From Ischnura elegans (taxonomy: Eukaryota > Arthropoda > Insecta > Odonata > Coenagrionidae): a DNA stretch of 64,000 nt. Shown piece by piece: positions 36,432 to 49,500 of this stretch. A program made the translations under genes and the position numbers. The stretch is from the NCBI RefSeq assembly GCF_921293095.1, contig NC_060251.1, positions 61,149,585-61,213,584 on the forward strand, given 5' to 3'. The first letter of the stretch is position 1. Each line of letters starts with the position of its first letter. A model generated the notes under the pieces. The model did no database searches. It was not told the DNA's origin and saw only the letters and a program-made list of their open reading frames with translations.

Positions 36432-39400
36432 TCAATCTTATTTTAAACAACAATTTACATGAGATACAACGTAACCAAACAAGACCTAAATTCACCAGAG
36501 TACTCAATTTTCGCAAAATTAAACTCATTTCCTATGCTATTTTGCGGTCGATGCATTAACATCCAATACCTAATTCCTTAGGGGAAATTTGCACGGTAGT
36601 ACTCAGGACTAGAGAATGAGAAAGCGATTAGAGCAGAAATTCAGCAAACAAAAAAAAACTAACTCGACCTTCATTCGCCCAGCATGGGACCCATGACCGG
36701 CACAAGTTATTTCTTCCAACCCGCCAGACTTTTTTTTTTTTATAGAACCAGATCTCCCGAGTTCACAACCCATGACCTCGCCATATCATTTCGTGGAAAA
36801 ATTTCCAGTTCTTTTTACTTTTGTAAGTGACAAGAGGGATCATTTACAAGAATGCTCAGGTTTGAGACAATGGTTTATTTTAAGAAAGTCATGGCTGGTT
36901 TCTTGAGATATTTAGAACGGAGAGTATACGTGCGATCGCAGATAAAGGTCAGAGCGCTGGGATACAGGGAGATACCCCGAATTAGCAGTAGAAATATTGC
37001 CGTCTTAAAGATTATGCGGCGGTATGTGCCGCGGTAATAGATATTTCCGATTTAGAACCAACTAGCAATCCAAAACGGGCATTATTTCTCTTTAATTTAG
37101 ATTATTGAGGGAAAGTCAAGTATTTTCATAGGGATACAGCGCTGCAATATGGCCTAAAAGACATTCCCTCATAAAATGCCATTTTCAAAGTGAATGTAAG
37201 TCTTTGGAATATACAAAAACCAATTACCATCACCTACATGCATCAGGAAATGAACACACTCCCTGCAGGTGAAAACGAAAAAATAATCAGAAGCATTGTA
37301 AACGCTGCATGATAAATTCTGCACCTATCCATTTTTAAAACTCTGCAATCGAATCGACGCAGAATTTTACGGACGTGATATCTTCGCCTGGCGTGAACTC
37401 CTTTACGGCTGCGCTGCAAATATTGCGCAAAGACAACACGCCTTCTCCTTCAAGAGCGCTAATGATCGCTGCTGAAAAGAGATAGCGCTTCTTTTGTCTC
37501 GAAGGAACTACTCGACATCATCAACGGCGCCACGCAGAAACTCATCGCCAGTGCCTACCGTCAACTTCTCGCATCAGCGACCATCAAATGCTTCACAACG
37601 TGAAGGCTATATATTACATATCATCGGCTACTTCACAACAGGAGACGAGTATGATGAACCAGGGGCAGGATACATCCAAGTATTCTAGATTCAGCTACTA
37701 TGCCAATATTTTGATCGCTAGATTTAGAATCACATATACGTACATAATTATCAGGAAAGGAGAACGTGGTACCTTGAAAAACAAGATTCCACGTAGAGTA
37801 ACATAGCGGCCAAAACATAAATAGAAATTAGGAAAAAAATGATAAAGAAAACGTGGAATAATAATGTTACGATTGCATTTTCGAGAGATGATAAATACTG
37901 TCACGAAGGCATACAACGATTGAGTAGACCTTTTAGGTTTCTCATCAGGTGACATCCCACCTCAAAGTCGATGCGTCGCCGGAGACCGATCAGCACTTGC
38001 AAGAACTGTGAATGTAATACTTCTCATCGAAACAGGGCCCTGGAAAAACTCCTTTGAAAAATTAACAAACATTAAACTCTAGCGCAAGGTTGCGTTGGAA
38101 AACCGTGTATTTATATGTATTATAATCAGTTTTCTATTTCTACATGAGATGAGGGAAGTGGTTGGTCCAGCCACGAAAACATTAGGCCCAAGTTACTACG
38201 AAATTGATAAATAAGTTTGATCCGCCACTGTTTTCTTCTCGTACAATGCTGGCAAACTAAATCGCAACTGCTTCGCTAAAATTCGAATAATCATCACTGC
38301 AACCCTAGGGTTCACATTATTTTAACGAGTTTAGCTTCATCAGGACCGCGAATCGCACCAGGCACCTATACATGATAAATTACAATCCCATCGTACACTT
38401 CTTGAGAAAAACTTAGTTGAGATACGATAAAAGTATATTTGGCTATTCATTATACTTTAAAGGATCGTTAAAGGACTATTGTATGGTTTTGCCCGAGGAA
38501 TCCACCGCTCCGCAGTTTTATTACCCGTACTGAGGCGTATTAAATAATAACTAGACACAACGGAGCCTAATTAGAATTTTAAAGAGCTAAACGTCAAAAT
38601 TTCGAAAAATTAAGATTGCATTCTTTGGAATTCCGAGGCACTAGAGCCAAAATTATGTACTCCCAAGGACGTATTAAATTCGATGCAGGTTAATTTTTTC
38701 CGATGGATTACGAGGCAAATTTTAAATAGCCAATACCACAAGGTTTATGAGGGATTAGGTGCTTTCAGGAATTTAAATATTTTTTTCCGTTCTTCAGGAA
38801 TGTAAAGAGTTATCATTATCTGCAATGTCACCGAGGACTGCGAGGAACGGAGGCCAGCCGTCTTAAGAAGACTTCAATTCAAATGTTGGTATACAGAAGA
38901 CATTAATTTCTCTTAAATTGAAAATAATTTAATAACATCAAGTTATACAGGTATCCTGTATCATCTTACCAATAATCAAGATGATTTTAAAATGCTCTAT
39001 TTCTAGGTTTATCACCTCGATGTTTCTCGTGAACTCATCAATTCAAAGCACACCGGTTTAGGCTTCTAATTCCTTTTTGCATAAATGATCCTAATAATAC
39101 CGATCCGAATATGAAGTCGGTTGTTATATCAATATCCCTGCCTATTTCTAATTGCTCAAGTTACCGAGCATGAATTTCTATTACCATAAAACATCAGTCA
39201 CTCTGACTCAGGAAAATGGATAAAGACCGCGATGAGACTTCCTTCATTGTATCTCAAAGTTACATAAGTAAACAATTACAACATGATGCATCATTTATTT
39301 TATCTTTAGAGAAGAAGAGGGAGACGCCAACTTTTGATTTCAAATCAATTATGAGAAAACGACATTAGAACTATAACTCGAAAACTTCGATAAAAAGGCA

Positions 39401-42400
39401 CGTTAATTTGTATTCGATTGCTCGAATCGGAAAAATACTACAGAGTGTAACCCCAACCAAAACCAACGCAATTAACATCTTCGTGTACAACCCAAATTCG
39501 TAAAATTTTCACGACCTAAAGAGAAAATAACGGAGAGGTCAAACAAATAACAGGCTACACGAGTGAGGCGAGGTCAATAATATTTTCGTATCTAGCGGTC
39601 GTGGTTTCTGGTTAAAAATTTCATGACCGGAAGACACAAAAACCCGCAGAAAATTTTATTTCAATGAAAGATGGAGATAAAGAAAGGAAATTTATGACAC
39701 AAAAAATGTTGCACTCTTGAGTTCCCAGGCATTAAGTGAAAGGTCACGGACAAAACCTAGAGAAAAAATGTAGATTAACGGGATTCAGTACAATGCGAAG
39801 GTCACTGTTTCGGGGACGCACTCTCCCACTCCATTGGACGTATTTTGCCTTTTATCGTGGCATGTTATGTCTGTAAATTGACACTATCATCCTGAAAATT
39901 TCCAGCGTAAATCACTACTGACCCTTAATATTTTCCTAAATTTCAAATTAACTAATTTAACCTCCCTGAATGCTTATGACTGAATGCTAAGAGACGCAAA
40001 CTTATGACCTCCTTACTGTAATGGGTATGAATAAACTAGCATCAACGGAAAAAACGTACATTCAATTTTAATTCAGTAAGTCACATGATAATTAAGACCT
40101 CTTACTGAGATAACTTTTGCGACTAACATATTTACAACAAAATACAAAACAAAGAAAACTGTTTTGTTCTTTCATTATTTCTAACTACTCGTTAAAGGTG
40201 TAATGGGCATGAATAAATTAGCATCCACGGAAAAAAAATCCGACGCAATCCTTTTAATGCTTGATACTGTACACGGCAAACTAGAAAAATCCTCATTGAA
40301 ACGGTTTCCCGGGTTTTTCGAGCACAAGCCGCCAAATACATATCTCAAGTGACCACTATAAACAAGCCATTGACCTGAAGAAGCCTGCTGCAATGCCGGC
40401 GAAACTGTTGTCTGCAGAGACCAATCTACGCGGTGCTAACCCCGAAAACCTCCACCCTGAATCTTCGCCACACCGCGAAAGCCTACACAAGGAAGCCACA
40501 ACCTTGGTATTAGGGCCTTTTCCTGAGTACGCAGAATACAATATATATTTCATGAAATGGAATATAAATAATGGAAAAAATTTAAATTATTAAACCTAAT
40601 AAACACAGAAACAAAGTAGCAAAACATTATTCGACGACAGGAAAGGAAATTGAGAGAATTGGTTTTGTATTGAATATTATCACCACCTTTCATTAAACTA
40701 AATGTGATAGTATTGTTTCAGATTATCCTGAGTCGGTATGCATTGCAACGGCGAGGCAGATAAGTATTGATATTGAGCTCAACTTGCAGAGGTAAAGGCT
40801 ATTTTTGAACTTTCGCCAGAGATCAGATGTTGGCACTTGGCAGGCGACCAGAGGAGCCACGAGTCTAAGACGAGACGAAACATTTTTGATAAGTTTCCAT
40901 GGCCACTCAACGGGCCGCGAAACGATCACTTCCGCGGTGCGATCCATTGAGTCCACCGGAAGAGACGCAAACTTATGACCTCTTGGCATCACACGGTGAG
41001 GCAGGCACGCTGCCCAATAAAGTGGGCGTGGTTCACTCCATTCGTTTGCGGGTTAACTCTAAGACAATGCGCCTAATATCGGTATGTTTATCCACACTGT
41101 CTTTAAGATGATCTTTTTAGTAATTATATTAGTTTCTATTTTATCATGTATATTTTCATTTAAATCTAAATTTTAAATAGACACTAGATTCCTATGAGAA
41201 TATTTAATATTTATTCCATGAATAGGAGATGGAAGAGGATGGAGTCAAGTCTCAATCTCGCCCTTTTCAAGACATAAATTGAATACGATTATTATATTAT
41301 TTCCTGGTCTGATGGATTAAACTATAAAAGACATATTTGGCGAGCGGATAAGTATACAAATAAGTTTTCTTTTCACAAAAATAAAGTACGAAGATAAATA
41401 AGGTATGTAAATCAAAACACCCCGGAGGCATAAATAATTTTATTTTTCTACTCAAGATGTGTATTATCCAAAGGTTCAAATCATGGCAATTTCCCCCTCA
41501 CCACACACAAACTGAGGAGCTTGTAGGCGTATATGAAGACGACGTTTGAGATGAATTGATCTCTAAGTCGCCAGCTCCAATACGATCATATTTTATCCTT
41601 CCATAAATGGTGAATTATGGCTAAGAACAATTTACTTTATCCTAAAATGACTCCGAAAAAGACAAGAAAAAATTAGTATTTAAATAATTAACTGCATACG
41701 AACATCGTTTTTAAATTATGGCCGGTATTAAAATAACTAAAAGCAACAGCACGCACTTCAAATATGCAAAGATATGCTAACAACTTAAGTCCATTAAAAT
41801 GTAGTCGAAATGAAAATTAATATTACAAGTGATAATTCGCTAAACTCCTCATATTTTTCACTAAGATAAAAAATGTACAACTTCATTAAATTTAGCAATC
41901 GCACTATTAAGCAAGACCAGAAGTACAATCGTTCACGGGAAGATAAAAAATATTCCCTTAGACTGATAATCACTAAACTTATTTTCTCGTAGCATTAAAT
42001 ACTCGACTCCAATTTAAAGCAGAAAATATAATATTGAACGATATCTGAAATACCTAAAAAAATATGGAACACGAAAAATGTCTTCTAACTTCCACCTGAC
42101 AGTTCAGGACCTAGCCTAACAAGGGTTTAAAGTGAGTTTTTTCGGTAAAATGTATTCATTGGTGTTCCCATTACTAAATCAAAACTGCAAATCATTAATA
42201 TCCACGCCATCGTTTTACCAAGGAGGGCACGCCCGAAAGGAAAAAATGATCGCTTCACTGCAGTTCCCAAATTCCAATAAAACATTCCTAACGTCGAGAG
42301 GGCACTGGAATTTTAAGAATTTTCACCATTTCTCATATGAAAGAACCCTACGAAGAACTCGAGGCATTCAGTTACGGGAAGGCATGTAATTCCACCAAAA

Positions 42401-42688
42401 ATTTTTAAGCGCCATCATTAAAATAATCGATATGCTACGATTTAGGAATCCTATAGTAATAATTTTGGATAATCTTTCCGCGAAGGCGCAGTCTATCAGA
42501 AATCTGCGGATAATGAGGCAACTCAATTTTACTTCATCGCCTTACGGCAGCATCGCAAGGTGGTAATTTTAAGTCTTCCTAAGTCTTTTAAGAAACAGGA
42601 TTCCACGTGTTACCAATCAACATGCATGCACTTTGAAATACGGAGCTCTGGAAAAACTCTCAACGATGTAGCAGGGTTCATAAAGATA
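36432..42688. other. Intronic stretch with hammerhead-like remnants
   Basis: Holds CTGATGA boxes on the minus strand at about 37945-37955 and 38334-38342, and a CTGAAGA...GAAAC motif on the plus strand at 40375-40405. It also has a local duplication of ATGGGYATGAATAAAYTAGC near 40021 and 40201, and of AGAGACGCAAACTTATGACC near 39990 and 40961. No gene was recognised. Confidence 0.4.
40372..40412 (+). ncRNA. Hammerhead-like remnant
   Basis: CCTGAAGA, then stem II GCCTGC-TGCAAT-GCCGGC (one mismatch), GAAAC, and C-TGTT-GTC. The second catalytic box and a plausible cleavage triplet are kept, but the first box has A for T and stem I does not pair convincingly. Probably another Penelope-type relic. 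Confidence 0.35.
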
Positions 42689-42877
42689 TTTTTTTTTTTT
42701 TAATTTCCATCGCCCCGAAAACAGCTCACAAGGCCTTTTACATCGGAGGGTATAACATGAAACAACAACTATCACACACAACCATGCCCTGGATAGGGGC
42801 AACCTACCCAGGCGGGACTCGAACCCGCGACCTTCGGTTTGGCAGGCGAGGACTTTACCCCGCCGCACCGAGGCCGG
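42689..42877 (-). repeat. tRNA-derived SINE, copy 3
   Basis: Best-preserved SINE copy, inverted. A run of 14 T (the tail) starts near 42689, followed by the family body and tRNA-like head with GGGACTCGAACCC. The short direct repeat AGATAT lies on both sides (just left of the T run and just after the head) and may be a target duplication. Copy 1 shares the head nearly base for base, so the family was probably active fairly recently. Confidence 0.85.
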
Positions 42878-45282
42878 TAGATATATCTTAGTGTGTTTGA
42901 TTAACAATAAGCCGTAGTGAAACTAAAACCAATTTTTAGGGGAATGAGGAGATGAGAAATAATTAGAACCAGACATGAAGGATAAAAAACAGCCAGCCCT
43001 ATACGGCCGCAAGGACCACACCATTTCATTAAAAGGAATCATGTATCTCTAAATGGACAATTTCTCTAATAAAACGTCGAGCATAAACACCAGGACTTCC
43101 TTCCGATCGAAAACGATGCTAGGGATGAATTGCCTGATCATCTTCATCGACGAAGGACTAAAAAAATGTAGCTACCCAAAACTTATCTTGGAATGCCCCG
43201 AAAATGAGTTTTCCTTGGCCCAGCACTATCCATTCCTATCCTGGTATCTAGAAGATTGACGTCACAAGATAAATCCCAATGTTGCCAAATGCACGAAACA
43301 GCACGGTCACCTTTCTCTATCGCCCTGAAGCCGAAGAAGGCTGTGGGGGAACAAGCTGAGGCCATGTTGGCTAAGGAGCCGAGAAATTGGCTGCGAGAAG
43401 TGAGAGAGGTCATGAAGACACGATTTTGGGTAGCGTTCCCATTCCCAGATCTCAACCTAGACATTCAAAGGCATCACAAATTTCTAGCGCGCATTCGGTG
43501 ACGATTAGAATATCTGAGCTGATTACGCAACTTGAACATGACTTTATTACACACACTAGGTACTGGGCTGATTGCAACGCGACTTTCGACAGAATCCACT
43601 AAAAAATTATTCTTAATACAACACAGATAAAATATTACACACAATGTCATCAATCACTATACGTTTAATTTTAATTACCGATAAAAAAGCATGCTTTCAA
43701 AAAATGTAAAAAGAAAATTTTACTTTTTAAGTCACTTATTTCTGATCAAATATTTATACAGACACTTTTTACTAACTGAGGGTAATGCAACAACTAATGT
43801 CGGTGACTTAGGCGAACATAGATTATAGAGGTGCAATAGTACGAGAAATACCGTTCTTGAATACAAAATTATGAGGAAATATTTTAAATATTTTTTATTT
43901 TGAATATTTTTTAAATGTTCAACTGACGCAATCATTGCAGATAAAATTTTAGATGGATTTATCAGTAATGAATAGTAGAGAGAAAGCGTTCAATAAATAA
44001 TAGTTTAATTTCAATACTAGTACCAACAACGCGATAATATGAAATCTAGGCGAACCACGGAAACGATCTTTTGGCATCTCTTCGAAAATATGGGCACCAG
44101 AACTGCGTAGTGTACTTTTTTCCGATAACTCACAGAAAAATCCTACAGTTGATTTATTTACGCAGTTATACGTTTATTATTTCAAGAACCATAAGAGCAC
44201 GTACCACTGCGGACCTCCAATATGACGTCGTACAAATAAGCATGCGTTTGCTGACTTCGAATTGTGCTGTAAGCTTTGAGTAGTCAAACTTCCATTCCCT
44301 AGTTCTACTCACTGACGGTTCAGAATGAGGGAAATTATGCTAATTTTCCTAACCTGATGCGCAATATTTAAGGTTAAATACCGCTCGCAGAAATTGCGGC
44401 AGAAAAAAGGAAAGAATGTATTAGAAGAAAACCTAAAGGAAGCACTGAACACATATCCCGTGAAGGTAATGAGAAACTTTTTAAGCACGATTTGTCGCAT
44501 TAGCAAAATTTAACGGCGTAGACCTTTCGCAGTAGATATTCTACATAAAAATGGGGAACTAAAAAAAACTAAAATATTCCTAACGAGAGGAAATACCGAG
44601 CACATATCTTTAAAAAATGTAAAAATATTCACCGCCAGTATACGGTTAATACTTTATGATTAAAAACTTTTGGGCTATGTCGCCGCGTCAATGCTTTGGG
44701 TGGCCCCAACGTTTCCCGACCGATGCTGGTCGCTTTTTCAAGGCATAATCAAATACTGAAAATACAAACACGGGCCAGTATATTCTTGGGTAAATGCCTC
44801 CTTTGCCGAACCTGTAATTACCAAGTCGCTAACGTGGATCACATTTATGCCCAAAATAAATGAATAAAAGAAAGTATGATCTGATAGAAGATGTTTCTCG
44901 AAGATTCGTTCGTGAAGGCAACGCAGAATTTCTGCTGCGCTATGGTAGTAACGTTTCGAAGGATCTGAAATGTACGTCTCATTTACAACATCTAACATTA
45001 CAAGTCCAGATGGAGCAGAGAATAAGCACAGAGCCTATCACTGTGTAAGTCCCCATTCACAACTTAACGCAACGTGACTTATTATGAACCACACCAATTC
45101 ATGACACATTTCTCCAATTACTGCAGAAACCGCGCATAATAATGGAATCGATTTTAAAGGTCTTACGTCAGCTTTTATGCCCCTCTATAGGCAAACCTAT
45201 CTTCTTTAATTTTGGCGAATTTCGAGGTAATTTTGAGCTATTCTCAACTAATGACGATCCTAAGTCGAGCAACAGCCTTTAA
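42878..45282. other. Intronic stretch, sparse features
   Basis: Apart from the hammerhead-like remnant at 44.7 kb and a TGACGTCA at 43257, nothing bounded was seen. The overlapping frames at 43183-43602 have no recognisable product. Confidence 0.4.
44700..44750 (-). ncRNA. Hammerhead-like remnant
   Basis: Minus strand: CCTTGAAAAAG, stem II CGACC-AGCATC-GGTCG (five perfect pairs; 44732-44717), then GGAAACGTTGGGGCC. The spacing around stem II and the GAAAC match the Penelope hammerhead layout, but the first box is degraded (TTGAAAA for CTGATGA). Confidence 0.4.
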
Positions 45283-46545
45283 CAGGGTTCCCACTCAGCC
45301 ATGAAAACCTTAAAATCGTGAATAAGCCGCGAATTTCGTCTACCGTAAAAAAAACTGTGAATAAGCCCTGAATTTCGTCTACCGTAAAAAAACCTGGAAA
45401 AAGCCGTGAATTTCGCCATGAAACCTTAAAAATATCTCAATATTGATAATAATACCACGATTTCCTGATCAAATTCGATATTTTAATCATGTTTCATGGT
45501 CAGGCACGCGCAGACTCTTAGTCTACGCATTTCTCTACACACGAATATTCGAAGTGTAGTAGTTGGTCCGTACTATATGACGACACATTGACCGATATTT
45601 TACATTGTAATGGCGGAAGTCTATTATTTTGTCTCAGCTTTTCAATTTCAGTGATAGATTGGGATGGACTTGTATTCGAAAAAGGACGAATGAAATAACG
45701 TGCATTTCTAATGGACCCAGAATGAACCATTTACGAAAATTATATTTTAGTGAGGCGGCGTGTTCATATAGGATACTTGAAAGAGATATTATTCGAATCA
45801 ACTACATGACCTAAGTGTCTCGATAAAGTACTAGTACTCCTGTAATTGGCTAAAATTTTCTTTGAATCCTTTGACAAATGTCATAATTACGCGCCAAAAT
45901 CCTGCGTTTCCTGGAACATAGGAAACCTATCCAAACATTCCCGCATCGATCGTTTTCCCGCATTCATCGTTTTTTTCGCCCATATCCCTGAAAAACGATA
46001 GATAAAGGTTCCACTGTAATTATATGAAATTGATTTTTTGATTTATTACATTCTATGAACAATTGTAATAAATATTTTCCGCGATCTCAGAAAGATTGGG
46101 TAAGGGAAATTTGGTTACTGTGCGGTAATAACAACGTGCGCAAAAAACAATCTCTCCGCGAGGAATTAAAAAAAGGACTTCCGGTGTTCAGACGGAAGAA
46201 GGTCCTAAGGGCATTCGCATATTTAGAGGAGGCCATGGTATTTGGCGTCCGGGTAAGAGCGCGGTTGGGTTGGGCCTTTAGTTGGCCCTGAATTTTCCAA
46301 ACGTTGACGTCATAACAGATATCACTTTTCATTGCAGCGTTTACATTCACGGCGTATGTCGCGTACGTTAATTTTTAGTTAATTTAGGCCGGTGATTGTC
46401 CTATTGTTGACTTATAAAACGGACCATGAATTTGACGACAAGGAGACCGTGAAAACCTGAAAAAAACCGTGAAAACTTGGAATGAAAACCGTGAAAACCT
46501 GGAAAAATCCGTGAATTTCATTATTTAGGTAGAGTGGGAACCCTG
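45283..46545 (+). mobile_element. Inverted-repeat element with CAGGGTTCCCACT ends
   Basis: Starts CAGGGTTCCCACTC and ends GAGTGGGAACCCTG, a perfect 14-base terminal inverted repeat, flanked by TTTAA on both sides. Subterminal DNA is packed with variants of CCGTGAATTTCG and CCTGGAAAAA on both sides, the usual layout for this repeat class in insects. At 1263 bases it is long for a miniature element, yet the frames inside (78-87 codons near 46055-46350) are not a recognisable transposase. A TGACGTCA lies at 46305. Confidence 0.75.
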
Positions 46546-49500
46546 TTTAAAGACACAGTGAACCAACACACGCTTTGTTTGGTTTTCAACTCCATAGTTA
46601 TGACTTAACTCAAGATGTGAACAAGGCTTTAAGCACCGCAATGAAAAGCTTTTGATCCACGGTGATCCAGAAAAAAGAGACAAGAACATGTACGAGTTAT
46701 TGGAAATAGATGAGGCAAAGCCCGGAAAAAAATGGAATTAATACATAAAGTGCATTTTTCCTAATACATTCCTGCAAAAGAGTTACACAAAAGAATTTAC
46801 ACGAATTCAGACAGCTTATCGGGACTGGATAATATTTTTCTTACCACACACCTCAAAGGCTACTCAAATGGCTTCTTGCAAGATGGATTACCATTGATAC
46901 CCTGAATCCTTGTGCCTGAAACTTGGCCTCGCGCAAAGTGTACGCTCTTCAATAACTAAACAGCACACACGCGTGTAAAATATATTCATGTGATACTTTC
47001 AAAGAGCTTTCTCGTGCAAGATTTGCTACGAGATGATATCCGACGGCTATCTCTTAAGACGGCCAGCATTCATAAGACGTCAGGTAGTGCCACCTACGAC
47101 TGGTACCACTGTAATCAAGGGACTCTCGCTGGAAAACGACCGTATTCTCTCGTTTCACTTAAAAAAAACTAGTCTCTGAAATAAAGTGAACTGTTATCAG
47201 GATAGCTTTGGTAGATACAAATATTATCATTTAACTACCAAACTCTCTTTTCTGTAGTTTGGCGTAGAGTTTACGTAGTGAGAGCTCTTTACTGCTATGC
47301 AATAATGAGTTGGGACATCAAGATTCTTAAAAACTCATGTTTCGTCGGACATAGATTTCAAGACAATGCTCAGAGCAAAAATGTTCAAGATCGCGAAAGA
47401 AAAATATGTACAAGATGGATACAACATTTAGTTTATTAATGGTGAAAACTCGACGCAAGGACCGATATAAAAAGTCCAGTTGTGTGCCCAGGGCAACGAG
47501 GAGATAAAGTGTTCAAACTTAAAGAATTCGGCATCGAGCCAAAAATTTATGAATCCCTTTAAACGATGAACCGTAAGTATTTAAAGAGGGAGAGGCTGCG
47601 AGGAAATCGACCACAGAATTCCGACGAATGCGAAAAGAATATTCAAACAACAACATAACACATTATCCCCCACAAATTGGCTACGGCTACGGACAAACGG
47701 ACATCGGCTACCCTTTGATATCAATACCGTAAAGCAATCCTCATATCTGACGAAATATAATGCCATTTCCAGCGGCAAACGAGTTTACGTTATTTCGACG
47801 GGCTATCCAAGTAATGAGCTAAAAGGATTTCTTATGAAAAAGAATTGATTATACTCGGGGAGTGGGGGGGGGGGGGGACTAATATGGAGGAATGGGGTAC
47901 ACTGTTTAAACAAAGACTAGTCCCCCTCTATATTCAACAAGACGTATCCATATGAAGAGGAATCAAGGCGGAATTGATGGTATGATTTAGGCAAAAACGA
48001 CTGCAGAAAACCAATATTCAAGTAGATAATATGCTATCATTATTAAATGGACCCCATTTAATCTCTTGCAACCATAATAATGCTAGGCATTCAGAGGGAA
48101 AGAAATATTTTGCAGGTGCACGGGAAACGAATACCGGATAGGGGCGTTTCTATATTCAATCGATTATAAAATGTACCTCCGATCACTTCCAGGGAAATAC
48201 CGGTGCGAATGATAGATGTACTAGTACCCTAGGGTAGATGGAACGTGAGAATTCGGTTGCTAGCCTCGGCCATGGCCATCGACAAAAGCAACAAACACGA
48301 AACGGCGCAACACTGGAAAGAACCTGGTGGAAAGTTCCCGAAAACTCCCACAGGGCGGGTGCCGACGATCTCGCACCGGACGCGAAAGAGTGCTTGCTCT
48401 ATAGGGCAACTATTACGCGAATTCAAAACATGCTGGGGATATAGAAAATTTAGAAAAGAGGTGATCGTCGGCTGAACATAGCCAACTCCTCGGTACGATG
48501 TAAAAATAGCGATTCGATTTCCGGAGCTATGTGGACAGCCTTTTTAAGTAATTAGTATTAATTAGTAAATTACCAACAATTTCGCTAAAAAATCCATGGT
48601 ATTCGGTAGAAAAAATCCATTATATAATCGAATTTCAACAGGTATTCCCGCGAAGGAAAATGTTCGGTGAAATGCAGATTACTATAAATTAGGTTGCGGG
48701 ATTTCCATAAAAATGACCAGCCCGATATATAATCTAACCCCAAGTTCACAGACAAATCTCTTCTACAGCAATTTTCCCGTACATATAATCCAAACATCGG
48801 AATCAATAGGTAATTTCGACATAGGTAATTTTTTCATCTGGAAATATGTAAAGTCAAAGAGAGACTTCTCGCGAAAAGCTCACGGGACTATTTCTGGAAC
48901 CATAGAATAACTTTCGAAAACCTCTACCGATATATATATATCCGAACTTACTGTGAAAGAGGCAACTTCGATAACTTCCCCTTGCACAGTAACCAATCCT
49001 TAAAATAAGAGCATTTCCATTATGAGTCTTAAACAATTTCATGGAAATTTAAATACCCAGAACGTTCTTGAAAATGTGTATGGAAAAAGGAAGTAAAAGA
49101 TACAATACGGCCTGGGATGAAATAAACCTTTCCCATACCCTTCACCCGCTCCTCAGTCACTAAACCGACGTTTAAAAGAGAGGATAAAGCATGCGACGTA
49201 AGAAAAACTGAAAGGCTTCGGACTTCGACACTGGCCTTCATTCTGAAATCCGCACACCGCTGGAGAAGGCGATCGATGGCGTACTCCACAAACCCCAAGC
49301 CACCTTGACCCATCCTAGAAATGATACTTCAGATTTCTATCTCGTCAGATTCATAAGAAGAGGCTTAACGGGCATACAAGTAAAACAGCCGTGTCAGCAA
49401 AGCATCGCTGACACACTGCTGAGTGGACGCTAATGTAGAGCTAAGAGTACGCATCACTCCTGCTCGAAGTGTCTTGTTCGTGACCTATTATCCGTTCAAA

